64,000 nt of DNA, taken from Terriglobales bacterium (lineage in GTDB: Bacteria > Acidobacteriota > Terriglobia > Terriglobales > Acidobacteriaceae). Every line of letters begins with the position of its first letter. The stretch's first letter is position 1. The notes beneath the pieces are model-generated. The model saw only the letters and a program-made list of their open reading frames with translations, did no database searches and was not told the origin of the DNA. This document shows, in pieces, positions 7,573-15,807 of this stretch. The position numbers and the translations under genes were made by a program. Where the stretch lies: NCBI GenBank assembly GCA_025936825.1, contig JAICSO010000003.1, forward strand, positions 1 through 64,000, written 5' to 3'.

Positions 7573-9411
7573 ATGGGTATTTTGGCCCAAATTCCATTCA
7601 TTCGTATGCGCCCCCGGTCGTTCTGGCGGAATGCCGGCGGCATGGCGCCCGAGGAAGTCCATCGCATTGAGCGCTGGCTGGCAACCGCCAGGGTCTTTCT
7701 GGCTATGTCTACGCTCGTGGCCGTCTGGATTGACCCGGGCGAGGTCCGTTCGGCATGGGCCTATGCCTTGTTGGCTTTCTACATTACCCATGGTGCCGCC
7801 ATTATCTTTCTCCTGCGGAGTTGGACCGAATCGAGCCTGCGTTTTCGAGTCATTGTGCACGCAATCGACGTGATCTGGCCAGCTCTGATTTCGCTGGTCA
7901 CCTCCAATCAAAGCAACTCCTTCTTTCTGTTCTTTTTCTTCGTCATTGCCGCTGCGGCGTATCGGTGGGGCGTTTGGGAGACGGTGACTACCGCTGTCGC
8001 ATCAACCTCTCTGCTATGGATTGAGAGCTTTGCGCTACGCTTCAATGCGCTGGCGTCGGTCGACCGATGGATGACCTCGCACAATTTGCCCGTAGTCCAA
8101 TCGGACGTGATCGCATTTGATCCCAAGCGCCTTTTCATGAGTTCGGTCTATCTGATCGTGATCGGATTGCTGATGGGCTATTTAGCTGAGCAGCAGAAAA
8201 AGCTGCGTGCGGAAAAAGTCGAAGCCGGCCGCATGTTGGGCATGATTCGCATGGACACCGGCCTTGCCTTTAACCTGTCACTGATCCTGGGCGAGATCAT
8301 GCGTTTGTACGGCTCAAAACGTGCTTTGCTCGCCTCCCGCGAGAGTGGAAGCCCCAAAATCTCTTTCGCCAAGATTGAACTTCGCCGGGAGATACCACAG
8401 CTGGAATGGCTCGACGCTGGCCCCACGGGCGCGGACACTTACTTGTTTTCGAGTTCCGCTCTTGGGTTTTATGCGCGCAAGGATCAACGCCGAGCGGGCG
8501 AATACAGCGGTATCGGTATTGAGGGCGACGGACTTATTGCTGCGATTCCAGACGACGCAATTCTGGAACAGATCGCGGCCCACCACAGTTTCAATCGGAT
8601 CGTGGGCGTTTCGTTCTCCTCGGGACCTGATCTGTCGGGTAGGATCTTTTTCCTCGAAGCCGAACTGAGTGCGAATGCGGAAGAAGATTTGCGCTTCCTG
8701 CTGGACCTCGTTCGCCAGATAGGCCCTGCCGTATATAACGTCTACCTGGTGCGACGCCTGCGGAGACGGGCTGGAGCTCTGGAGCGAGCACGTTTGATCC
8801 GCGAACTTCATGATGGAGCCGTGCAGTCTCTGATTGGGGTTGAAATGCAGATGGACGTGCTGCGGCGAACTTACTCCGTCGCAGCGCCTCTTGCCGTTGA
8901 ACTAGAGCGGATCCAAAAACTGTTGCGCGAAGAGGTTCTCAAGCTCCGCGAGTTGATGCAGGAGATGAAGTCCGCAGACATCGATTCACGAAAGCTTCCC
9001 AGTTTCCTGCACGACGCCGTGGATCGTTTTCAGCGCGAAACTGGAATTCGCGCGCGCTTTGTAATGGACGATCAGGAATTGGTACTGCCTCAGCCCGTCT
9101 GCCGCGAACTTGCACGCATTACCCAGGAAGCGCTGGTTAACGTTCGCAAGCACAGCAACGCCTCACATGTCCTGGTGCAATTGCTGGAATCTAAAGGTTC
9201 CTGGGAACTCATCATTGAAGACGATGGTGCCGGCTTCCCATTCAACGGGCGACTCACTCAGCCCGAACTTGAAAGTTCCGCTTACGCTCCGGCGGTCATT
9301 CGGGAACGGGTGCGTCTTATAGAGGGCCATCTCACGATAGAATCAAGGCCAGGACGCGGATCTCGCGTAGAGGTCCGTGTTGCACAAAACAGCCAAGCCG
9401 CACATGGATAG
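7573..9411 (+). CDS. Sensor histidine kinase, HisKA_3 (NarX/LiaS/DegS) type
   Basis: An N-terminal membrane part of about six helices (residues ~30-200) is followed by a linker with GAF-like character. The HisKA_3 dimerisation helix has phospho-acceptor His in LIRELHDGAVQSLIG, and the C-terminal HATPase has ARITQEALVNVRKHS and IIEDDGAGF. This subclass pairs with LuxR-type regulators, and such a regulator gene follows with overlapping ends, so the two form a translationally coupled pair. Start uncertain: GTG 7531, ATG 7573 and ATG 7606 are all in frame without a strong ribosome-binding site. Confidence 0.9.
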   Translation: MGILAQIPFIRMRPRSFWRNAGGMAPEEVHRIERWLATARVFLAMSTLVAVWIDPGEVRSAWAYALLAFYITHGAAIIFLLRSWTESSLRFRVIVHAIDVIWPALISLVTSNQSNSFFLFFFFVIAAAAYRWGVWETVTTAVASTSLLWIESFALRFNALASVDRWMTSHNLPVVQSDVIAFDPKRLFMSSVYLIVIGLLMGYLAEQQKKLRAEKVEAGRMLGMIRMDTGLAFNLSLILGEIMRLYGSKRALLASRESGSPKISFAKIELRREIPQLEWLDAGPTGADTYLFSSSALGFYARKDQRRAGEYSGIGIEGDGLIAAIPDDAILEQIAAHHSFNRIVGVSFSSGPDLSGRIFFLEAELSANAEEDLRFLLDLVRQIGPAVYNVYLVRRLRRRAGALERARLIRELHDGAVQSLIGVEMQMDVLRRTYSVAAPLAVELERIQKLLREEVLKLRELMQEMKSADIDSRKLPSFLHDAVDRFQRETGIRARFVMDDQELVLPQPVCRELARITQEALVNVRKHSNASHVLVQLLESKGSWELIIEDDGAGFPFNGRLTQPELESSAYAPAVIRERVRLIEGHLTIESRPGRGSRVEVRVAQNSQAAHG

Positions 9412-10090
9412 CCCGCGTTCTCAATTGGTCAGAATTCTCATAGCGGACGACCACCCCATTTTTCGTGACGGGTTGCGCCGCCTGCTGGAATCCGAACGAG
9501 GATTTAAAGTGATCGCGGAGGCTTGCGACGGTGTCGAAGCAGTTGAGTTCGTGCGCAAGCTCAAACCGGAAATCCTCTTGCTGGATCTTGCGATGCCGCG
9601 CCGACCCGGCTTGGAAGCGCTGCGTGAATTGAGCATCGACTCGGTGCCTGTGCGTGTCATTTTGCTGACGGCCGCTGCCGAACGCGAGCAGATCGTAGAA
9701 GCTTTACAGTTAGGCGCTCGCGGGGTGGTTTTAAAGGATTGCGGAACCGAAGTCCTGATGAGGAGTATTCACGCCGTACTTGCCGGTGAATACTGGGTTG
9801 GCCGCGAGCCGGTCTCAAACCTGATGCAATACCTTCGCGGCTTGATGGATTCCTCTACAAAGATTTCTCGTCAAAAACGGTTTGGTCTGACCCCCCGCGA
9901 ACTGGACATCGTTTCTGCCGTTGTTGCCGGTTTCGCCAACAAAGAAATCGCTGAGCATTTTAAGATCAGTGAAGACACCGTAAAGCACCACTTGAGCAAT
10001 ATTTTTGACAAGACCGGTGTCTCCACCCGATTGGAATTAGCTCTTTTCGCGGTGAATCAGTCTTTACCTTTCAAGCCGCTTACCTCGTAG
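9377..10090 (+). CDS. NarL/FixJ-family response regulator
   Basis: Receiver domain (VRILIADDHPIFRDGLRRLL, phospho-acceptor Asp in ILLLDLAMP, conserved Lys in GVVLKDCG) plus a C-terminal LuxR-type helix-turn-helix (LTPRELDIVSAVVAGFANKEIA...SEDTVKHHLSNIFDKTGV). It overlaps the 3' end of the HisKA_3 kinase and is its likely partner. GTG 9377 follows GAGG closely; ATG 9404 is an alternative that would shorten the protein by nine residues. Targets unknown; the small pilin-like gene 84 bases downstream is a candidate by position only. Confidence 0.93.
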   Translation: MLHKTAKPHMDSPRSQLVRILIADDHPIFRDGLRRLLESERGFKVIAEACDGVEAVEFVRKLKPEILLLDLAMPRRPGLEALRELSIDSVPVRVILLTAAAEREQIVEALQLGARGVVLKDCGTEVLMRSIHAVLAGEYWVGREPVSNLMQYLRGLMDSSTKISRQKRFGLTPRELDIVSAVVAGFANKEIAEHFKISEDTVKHHLSNIFDKTGVSTRLELALFAVNQSLPFKPLTS

Positions 10091-10173
10091 CACTTTCGGG
10101 CCATTGTGCCCGGGTTTCCAGGCGGCTACATTAGTCCGAGCGCCACTTCGATTGCTTCCCCCGCACCTGTAAG

Positions 10174-10362
10174 ATGAACCGATTCCGACAGCGCTTTCGC
10201 GCCGTTTGGGGAAGTACACAAACCCAGGACATCGCCGAATATGCGGTGATGCTCGCCGTTATTCTTCTGCTTGTAATTGGGACGTTAAAGCTGATCAGCA
10301 CGAAGAATGTCAGGAGTGATTATTCTCCACATACGCCTGCTTCGGCAACCAGGTCGAAATAG
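10174..10362 (+). CDS. Flp/Fap-type mini-pilin-like protein
   Basis: A 62-residue protein with the layout of Flp pilins: a short basic N-terminus, then a Glu followed by a hydrophobic helix (QDIAEYAVMLAVILLLVIGTLKLI), then a short polar tail. Flp pilins are cleaved by a prepilin peptidase and polymerise through this helix. No Tad secretion genes (cpa/tad) are in the window. It is downstream of, and co-directional with, the kinase/regulator pair. It could also be a related pseudopilin-like membrane peptide. Confidence 0.6.
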   Translation: MNRFRQRFRAVWGSTQTQDIAEYAVMLAVILLLVIGTLKLISTKNVRSDYSPHTPASATRSK

Positions 10363-10424
10363 CAATCCTTGCAGACGATTGCTGTTCCGATGGAGTTTGC
10401 GACTCCAGTTCATGAACTGATGAT

Positions 10425-11780
10425 TCAGCAATGGACGACTTTTGAGCTGCTGATGCCTTTCGTTGCGTTTCGAGTATCAACCACCAGTTTCGACTCGCGC
10501 ACGATCTTCTCGTAATCGTAGTCCGAGTGATCCGTGACGATCAGAACGCAGTCGTACGTGCCAAGATTGTCGAGCGACGCACACTTCATCTGCAGGTCGT
10601 ATTTTCTTCCGCGGCCTACTTCAGGAAAGTAAGGATCGTTGTAGCTGACGACCGCTCCCTCTTTCTGGAGTAATTCAATAATCGTGAGTGCGGGAGACTC
10701 CCGCAGGTCGTCGATGTCCTTCTTGTAGGCGACCCCCAAAACCAACACCTTCGATCCATTCAGGGCTTTCTTCTGCTGGTTTAGCGCCCGCGCTACCGAA
10801 TCGAGCACATGGTACGGCATATTGGTATTGATCTCGCCCGCCAGTTCGATAAAGCGTGTGTGGAAGTCCCACTCTTTGGCTTTCCACGACAGATAGAAGG
10901 GATCCACTGGAATGCAATGCCCTCCAAGGCCAGGGCCTGGGTAGAAGGGATGAAACCCAAACGGTTTCGTCGATGCCGCTTCGATCACTTCCCAGATATT
11001 CAGGTTCATGCGCAGGCATAAAAGCTTCAATTCGTTTACCAGCGCAATGTTCACGCAGCGGTAAATATTTTCCAGAAGCTTTGTCATCTCTGCAGCAGCC
11101 GGCGATGACACTGGCACCGTGCGGTTGAAAATCGACCCGTAGAGCAGGCCGGCAAGCTCCGATGCTTGTGGACTCAGACCGCCAACAACTTTCGGGATGT
11201 CTCGCCGGGCAACGGTCTGATTGCCCGGGTCTTCGCGTTCGGGTGAAAAAGCCACGAAGAACGTATTCGCTCCGGCCTCGCCGCGAGCTGCTTTCAGTCC
11301 GGCTTTATTGCCCTTTTCCAGAATCGGGACCATCACCTCTTCCGTCGTTCCGGGATAGGTGGTGCTCTCTAAAATCACCAACTGCCCCGCACGGAGATGC
11401 GGCGCAATCGCCTCCGTCGTCCCGGTAATGTAGCTCATATCGGGCTCGTGGTACTCATTCAACGGCGTCGGGACGCAAATGATGATGGCGTCCATGCTTT
11501 CCAACTGCGCATAATCCGCAGTTGCCGTGAAACCCTGGTTCCGCGCTTGCTGAATCTCGGGCGCCGTGATGCGAAAAATGTACGAGCCCCCACTGTTCAA
11601 CGTCGAAACTTTGCGCTGATCAATATCGAAACCCTTTACGGGAAAACCGGTCTCTGAGTACAGCAAAGCCAGTGGCAATCCAACATATCCCAGGCCGATG
11701 ATGGCCACACGAGCCTGGCGGTGTTGAATTTTCGTCTTCAACTCAGAGAAATGCGTCGTAGAAACAGTTGGGCTGCTCAT
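10425..11780 (-). CDS. Nucleotide-sugar (UDP-hexose) 6-dehydrogenase, WecC/Ugd family
   Basis: NAD-dependent four-electron oxidation of a UDP-sugar to a uronate, feeding polysaccharide synthesis. An N-terminal Rossmann motif (VAIIGLGYVGLPLALLYSE, near residues 25-45), the catalytic Cys motif GLGGHCIPVDPFYL and a C-terminal domain with GVAYKKDIDDLRESPAL are present. The length of 451 and the HCIPVDP form fit UDP-N-acetyl-mannosamine/glucosamine dehydrogenases better than Ugd, but the substrate cannot be fixed from sequence. No other capsule genes are adjacent. Confidence 0.92.
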   Translation of the reverse strand: MSSPTVSTTHFSELKTKIQHRQARVAIIGLGYVGLPLALLYSETGFPVKGFDIDQRKVSTLNSGGSYIFRITAPEIQQARNQGFTATADYAQLESMDAIIICVPTPLNEYHEPDMSYITGTTEAIAPHLRAGQLVILESTTYPGTTEEVMVPILEKGNKAGLKAARGEAGANTFFVAFSPEREDPGNQTVARRDIPKVVGGLSPQASELAGLLYGSIFNRTVPVSSPAAAEMTKLLENIYRCVNIALVNELKLLCLRMNLNIWEVIEAASTKPFGFHPFYPGPGLGGHCIPVDPFYLSWKAKEWDFHTRFIELAGEINTNMPYHVLDSVARALNQQKKALNGSKVLVLGVAYKKDIDDLRESPALTIIELLQKEGAVVSYNDPYFPEVGRGRKYDLQMKCASLDNLGTYDCVLIVTDHSDYDYEKIVRESKLVVDTRNATKGISSSKVVHC

Positions 11781-11904
11781 ATTTTTGTTGGTTTCGCTCA
11801 GATTCTAGCATGCAGATTCGCAGTCCTAGATCTCGACTACGGCTCCAGCGCTCGCCAGTTTGATTACTTACGTCATCCGCTCACCAATGGTAGGCTGCCT
11901 TTTC

Positions 11905-12483
11905 ATGCGGAAACTGAGGGTGGCAGCAGTCGTCCTGACGCTCGTGGCTATATTGCTATTCAGTACCTCTGGCGGTTTCCTGGTTATGAATGATCCGCAA
12001 CCGGCCGATTTGATTTTGGTGTTGGCCGGTGAAACGGACCGCCGCCCTGCACGCGGGCTCGAATTGTTGCAGCAGGGATTCGCACCGAAATTGATGCTGG
12101 ACGTTCCCGTGAGCGCAAGAATTTTTGATGAGCAGACCATCGATATCGCTCAAAAATTCGTCAATGGTCTCCCGCAGCACGATCACATCAGCATCTGCCC
12201 AATTTCAGGACTGTCCACAAAAGCCGAGGCGCAGGACGTCGAGCGGTGCATTGCTCAAAGACCCGCCAATCGCATCCTGATCGTCACCTCGGACTACCAT
12301 ACGCGTCGTGCCCTCGCCACCTTTCGACACGAACTTCCGAGGCACCAGTTCTCGATTGCCGCAGCCGAGGACGCCAAGCAATTCGGCAACCACTGGTGGA
12401 AACACCGTCAGTGGGCCAAGATGAACTTTGATGAGTGGCTTAAGCTGCTTTGGTGGGAGGTCGTGGATCGCTGGCGCAAGTAG
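11905..12483 (+). CDS. DUF218 (YdcF/ElyC-like) membrane-anchored protein
   Basis: Begins MRKLRVAAVVLTLVAILLFS, a signal anchor, followed by a DUF218 domain: ADLILVLAGETDRRPARGLELL, LSTKAEAQDVERC and ILIVTSDYHTRRALATFRHEL. Members include ElyC and SanA, linked to envelope polysaccharide homeostasis in other bacteria. The frame is open from 11860, and ATG 11887 is possible. ATG 11905 gives the most natural N-terminus. Its last 56 bases overlap an open frame leading to the next gene, but that gene's own start is further down. Confidence 0.8.
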   Translation: MRKLRVAAVVLTLVAILLFSTSGGFLVMNDPQPADLILVLAGETDRRPARGLELLQQGFAPKLMLDVPVSARIFDEQTIDIAQKFVNGLPQHDHISICPISGLSTKAEAQDVERCIAQRPANRILIVTSDYHTRRALATFRHELPRHQFSIAAAEDAKQFGNHWWKHRQWAKMNFDEWLKLLWWEVVDRWRK

Positions 12484-12514
12484 TTTACTGGCGGGATTCC
12501 CCTCGATAAGCCGG

Positions 12515-12543
12515 TTGACCCTTTATCCTGAGATGGTTACGAT
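12515..12543 (+). promoter_or_regulatory. Candidate sigma70-type promoter for the FecR-like gene
   Basis: TTGACC at 12515-12520, a 17-base spacer and TACGAT at 12538-12543, ending about 50 bases before the start codon at 12593. Spacing is ideal and the boxes are near consensus. Confidence 0.45.
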
Positions 12544-12592
12544 CATTCTGAGTACACTAGACCGGCCGGTCGCCGACCGAAGGAGTATGTCA

Positions 12593-13246
12593 GTGCGTAG
12601 TTCACCGTTGCGGAAGGCTCTTTGTCTCGCGCTGATTGCTTTTGCGCCGTTCGCGCTTGCACAAAATACGGGCGTCGCTGTCCTCTCCGGCACCGGAATG
12701 GTGTACCTCAACGGTGGTCAGCTCTCGAACTCTAATGCTGTCGTTGCGGGCGACGTGATTCAGACCAAGGACAACGGTGCGGCAACCATCAATGGACCCG
12801 GCGGTAGCGTTGCAATCGAGCCAAACTCGATTGTCCGCTTCCAAGGTCAGAGCGTGGCGCTGGATCGCGGGCAAATCTCGATTGGTACGGGGCAGAGCCT
12901 TACGGTGAATGCTCGCGATTTTAGGATTACTCCAGTCTCAAACGACTGGACGCAGTTCTATGTCACCCGCACAGGCGGTTCCATTAACGTCATCGCCCGC
13001 AGGAACGACGTGACTATTAATTGCGGCTCCTCCGGCGCAGAGCGCGTGAAGGAAGGCAAGCAGATCTCGCGTTTGGACGCCGATAATTGCGGATTAATCG
13101 CGAAAGTAGGTGGCGCTCCCACAGCTGCTCATGGTCCAATTTTGACGTCAGGTATCGCAAAATGGGTCGCGATTGGCACCGGCGGCGGCCTTGCAGCGTG
13201 GTCGCTTTCGCACAGTGATGATCCCGTGAGTCCAGCGATTCCCTAA
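12593..13246 (+). CDS. Secreted FecR-like domain protein
   Basis: Signal peptide (LRKALCLALIAFAPFALAQ) and then a FecR-like beta-rich domain: VVAGDVIQTKDNGAATINGPGGSVAIEPNSIVRFQG. The C-terminal tail (SGIAKWVAIGTGGGLAAWSL) has a short hydrophobic segment seen in acidobacterial relatives of this type. Start: AGGAG at 12581-12585 sits 1 base from ATG 12587 but 7 bases from GTG 12593, so GTG is the better start. No FecI sigma factor or TonB receptor is adjacent, so it is more likely a structural or sensory envelope protein than an iron-signalling one. Confidence 0.72.
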   Translation: MRSSPLRKALCLALIAFAPFALAQNTGVAVLSGTGMVYLNGGQLSNSNAVVAGDVIQTKDNGAATINGPGGSVAIEPNSIVRFQGQSVALDRGQISIGTGQSLTVNARDFRITPVSNDWTQFYVTRTGGSINVIARRNDVTINCGSSGAERVKEGKQISRLDADNCGLIAKVGGAPTAAHGPILTSGIAKWVAIGTGGGLAAWSLSHSDDPVSPAIP

Positions 13247-14112
13247 GATCGTTTCTTCTTACCTAGCTGTTTCAATTGATGAGCCTGCAGGAATTCTCGC
13301 TCGAGTTCTCGCGTATCCAGGTTTTCGCGGATGTGCGCCAGCTTCTGCTCCAACTTGAGAAGTGCGCCGCCTAGGCTTTGCTTGTTGGTGAGCGCTATGT
13401 CGCGCCACATCGAGTAAGGGCTGGCTGCTATGCGGGTCATCTCGCGCAGTGCGCGACCACCAGATTCGAGCAGGGGAGCATTGTCGCCGTATTCCTCGAC
13501 CAAGGTCGAAGCCAAGGCCGTCGAAATCATCTGCGGAACGTGGCTGATCCACGCGCAGAGTTCATCGTGTTCTGCGCCGTCAAGCACGGCGATGCGCGCC
13601 CCAATCTTTTTAACGAGCCCCAGGAATTCGGCAATTCTCTTCGACCGCAGATTCTGATTCCGGGTCGGAGTAATAAACCAGACCGCACCTCGAAATAACT
13701 CTGGGTCCGCAAACTCGATGCCAGAGTTTTCTTTGCCCGCCATTGGGTGTCCGCCGAGAAACCTTTGCGCTGTTGCGCTGCCGAATGCTTTTTTGGCAGC
13801 ACGAAGGATCTCCGATTTGGTGCTGCCCACGTCGGTGACGACTCTATCGGGGGAGAGATGAGGGGCAAGCCTGGCGAGGAGTTCAATGATTCCGCCGACC
13901 GGAAGCGCTAGCAGAACCACGTCACTGCCGTTGCAGGCCTGAATGGGATCAGCCACCCCAACGTCGATTGTGCTCTTCCGCTTGGCCTTAGCGAGAATTT
14001 CTTTGTGATCGCAGCCGACAATCTTGCCGCGGAATCCAGTCTTCTTCACGGCCAGACCAAAAGATCCGCCGATCAGGCCGGTACCGATGATCGTGATTTG
14101 CCGGATGGACAT
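13243..14112 (-). CDS. tyrA: Prephenate dehydrogenase
   Basis: NAD(P)-dependent oxidative decarboxylation of prephenate to 4-hydroxyphenylpyruvate for tyrosine synthesis. The N-terminal Rossmann motif is ITIIGTGLIGGSFGLAVKK. GGHPMAGKENSG and HVPQMISTALAST are characteristic of TyrA. At 289 residues it is a monofunctional enzyme without a C-terminal ACT domain. It is the last gene of the trp/aro cluster; its stop overlaps the convergent FecR-like gene by 4 bases. No Shine-Dalgarno is visible; an octamer repeat array begins 11 bases upstream of the start. Confidence 0.95.
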   Translation of the reverse strand: MSIRQITIIGTGLIGGSFGLAVKKTGFRGKIVGCDHKEILAKAKRKSTIDVGVADPIQACNGSDVVLLALPVGGIIELLARLAPHLSPDRVVTDVGSTKSEILRAAKKAFGSATAQRFLGGHPMAGKENSGIEFADPELFRGAVWFITPTRNQNLRSKRIAEFLGLVKKIGARIAVLDGAEHDELCAWISHVPQMISTALASTLVEEYGDNAPLLESGGRALREMTRIAASPYSMWRDIALTNKQSLGGALLKLEQKLAHIRENLDTRELEREFLQAHQLKQLGKKKRS

Positions 14113-14122
14113 GTGGGGAATT

Positions 14123-14239
14123 GAATCATGGAATCATCGGATCATTGAATCATTGCGTCAAGAGCAGGGAGCGGCCGGGCTTTTGTCGGAACGGTCAGAT
14201 TTTCAATGATTCAATATCTCAATGGTTCAATGACTCAAT
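14123..14239. repeat. Inverted pair of octamer arrays in the aroF-tyrA spacer
   Basis: Left arm 14123-14154 is four copies of an 8-base word (consensus GAATCATT). Right arm 14204-14239 is four and a half copies of its reverse complement (CAATGATT, CAATATCT, CAATGGTT, CAATGACT). A 49-base G+C-rich centre separates them. The arms could pair in DNA or RNA. The right arm reaches into the TGA stop codon of the DAHP synthase gene. Confidence 0.85.
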
Positions 14240-15258
14240 CACGCGATGCTTCTTCCCACCGCTGGCGCGATCATGCGCAGCGAGTCCATCAGCTCGACAA
14301 ATTGCTGCGGATATAAAGATTGTGCGCCATCCGACAATGCCTTGTCGGGATTGTGATGGACCTCGATCAGCAGCGAGTCGGCGCCGGCTGCAACCGAAGC
14401 GCGTGCCATGGGAGCAACCTTGTCGCGGCGACCAGTTCCATGTGATGGATCGGACGCAATCGGCAGGTGCGAAAGCTTGTGCACGATTGGAATAGCCGAG
14501 ATGTCAAGCGTGTTACGCGTGTAGGTTTCAAACGTGCGGATGCCGCGCTCGCAGGCGATGATGTTGTAGTTGCCACCTGCCATGATGTACTCGGCCGAGA
14601 GCAGAAGTTCCTCGATGGTGGCCGCGATTCCGCGCTTCAGTAAAATCGGCGTCTTCAGTTTGCCCAGCTCGCGCAGCAGGTTGAAGTTCTGCATGTTGCG
14701 TGCGCCCACCTGCAGGATGTCTACATAAGGAAGCATTACTTCTATCTGTGATATTTCCATGACTTCGCTGACCACTAGCATGTTGTGCTTGTCGCCAGCT
14801 TCGCGCAAAAGTTTCAGAGCGTCGAGGCCGAGCCCTTGGAACGAATACGGTGACGTGCGCGGCTTGAACGCGCCGCCGCGCAGCGCACGAGCCCCCGCCT
14901 TCGCAACAAGTTCTGCCACCGTGAACAACTGCTCGCGCGACTCGACTGAGCAGGGCCCCGCCATAACGACCACTTCTTTTCCGCCGACCTTGACCCCATT
15001 TTTGAACTCAATGATCGTGCCTTGTGGCCGAAAACTGCGCCCCGCCAGCTTATAAGGCGCGCTGATGCGATGGACTTCCATCACGCCGCCAAGAACCTCG
15101 AGGTTTCGGGTGTCAAAGTCAGAGCGCGCCCCTACAGCAGCCAGAATCGTCTGGCGCTCGCCGGTTGTGCGGTGGACAGAGAATCCCATCTCGATCAGGT
15201 GTTCCGTTACCACCTGGATCTGGTCTTCGGTTGCGGTTTCTTGCATTGCGACGATCAT
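14239..15258 (-). CDS. aroF: 3-deoxy-7-phosphoheptulonate (DAHP) synthase, type I-beta
   Basis: First shikimate-pathway step: phosphoenolpyruvate plus erythrose 4-phosphate. The N-terminal ~70 residues (MIVAMQETATEDQIQVVTEHL) form a ferredoxin-like regulatory domain as in the Thermotoga enzyme, which mediates feedback by aromatic amino acids. The catalytic barrel shows MAGPCSVESREQL, FKPRTSPYSFQGLG, LLKRG, CERGIRTFE and SDPSHGTGRRDKV. Fused or separate chorismate mutase is common for this class; here it is the separate gene just upstream (15341-15670). Symbol follows common use for this class (also called aroA or aroG). Confidence 0.95.
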   Translation of the reverse strand: MIVAMQETATEDQIQVVTEHLIEMGFSVHRTTGERQTILAAVGARSDFDTRNLEVLGGVMEVHRISAPYKLAGRSFRPQGTIIEFKNGVKVGGKEVVVMAGPCSVESREQLFTVAELVAKAGARALRGGAFKPRTSPYSFQGLGLDALKLLREAGDKHNMLVVSEVMEISQIEVMLPYVDILQVGARNMQNFNLLRELGKLKTPILLKRGIAATIEELLLSAEYIMAGGNYNIIACERGIRTFETYTRNTLDISAIPIVHKLSHLPIASDPSHGTGRRDKVAPMARASVAAGADSLLIEVHHNPDKALSDGAQSLYPQQFVELMDSLRMIAPAVGRSIA

Positions 15259-15265
15259 AAGTTCA

Positions 15266-15337
15266 GCTATTGGCTATTGGGTTGTTGGCTCTTATTCGTC
15301 CACGGCACAAGTGCCGAGAGCCTACAGCCAGCAGCCA
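15266..15337. repeat. Inverted pair of heptamer arrays, chorismate mutase-aroF spacer
   Basis: Left arm 15266-15293 is four 7-base words (GCTATTG, GCTATTG, GGTTGTT, GGCTCTT). Right arm 15317-15337 is three words of the inverted type (AGAGCCT, ACAGCCA, GCAGCCA). Between them is a perfect hairpin CGGCAC-AA-GTGCCG at 15303-15316. The pair spans nearly the whole spacer from the mutase stop to 8 bases before the aroF start. Confidence 0.8.
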
Positions 15338-15340
15338 CCT

Positions 15341-15670
15341 TCAATCATTTACCTCCGGATCAATCTCGGTGTCGCCAAGCCCATCGCTGGATTTCAGCGT
15401 TTCCGGCGCGATCTCTTCTTGCTGGATGTGGCGCATAACATCCATGATGCGCTCATAAATCCGCTGCAGATCACGGTCGGGCAATGGTCCTTTGTTCACG
15501 GTGCGCGCATTTTCAAAGACGAGGCGCTCGCGGTCAGGCTCGTAAATTGGCATGCCCACGTTGCGCTTCAACTTTCCAATCTCGTGTGCTGCCTCCGCCC
15601 GCTCGCTGAGTAAAACCACCAGCTTGCGGTCGATCTCATCAATTTTGCGTCGCCAGTCTGCGATATCCAT
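15341..15670 (-). CDS. aroQ: Chorismate mutase, AroQ type
   Basis: Converts chorismate to prephenate. The all-helical AroQ pattern is clear: DWRRKIDEIDRKLVVLLSERAEAAHEIGKLK, then YEPDRERLVFENA and the third helix LQRIYERIMDVMRHIQQ. The final ~20 residues are an acidic tail. It lies between trpA and DAHP synthase. Type I-beta DAHP synthases are often inhibited through an AroQ partner, so the two proteins may interact (inference). The start ATG 15670 is directly preceded by a heptamer repeat arm rather than a Shine-Dalgarno. Confidence 0.93.
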   Translation of the reverse strand: MDIADWRRKIDEIDRKLVVLLSERAEAAHEIGKLKRNVGMPIYEPDRERLVFENARTVNKGPLPDRDLQRIYERIMDVMRHIQQEEIAPETLKSSDGLGDTEIDPEVND

Positions 15671-15671
15671 A

Positions 15672-15807
15672 CAGTCGTCGGTCTTCGGTCGTTGGTCGTC
15701 GGCAAATACACTCAGCCCCTTGATGAGTCTTGGCAGCTTCCTCAGCTTGATATACGAGAACCTGATGGAGTCAGGGGCTGACAGCCGACGACCGACGGCC
15801 GACGACT
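15672..15807. repeat. Inverted pair of heptamer arrays, trpA-chorismate mutase spacer
   Basis: Left arm 15672-15706: CAGTCGT, CGGTCTT, CGGTCGT, TGGTCGT, CGGCAAA. Right arm 15780-15807: GACAGCC, GACGACC, GACGGCC, GACGACT. The centre carries a further inverted repeat (TCAGCCCCTTGA and TCAGGGGCTGA). The right arm lies inside the 3' end of trpA and is translated. Confidence 0.82.

Noticed and set aside
8178-8811. Long antisense open frames over the HisKA_3 kinase
   Set aside because: They are shadows of a G+C-biased coding frame; the kinase motifs are unambiguous on the plus strand.
12593-13246. FecR-like protein as part of an iron-siderophore signalling system
   Set aside because: No FecI-type sigma factor or TonB receptor gene is adjacent, and the protein has a Sec signal rather than an anti-sigma N-terminal domain.
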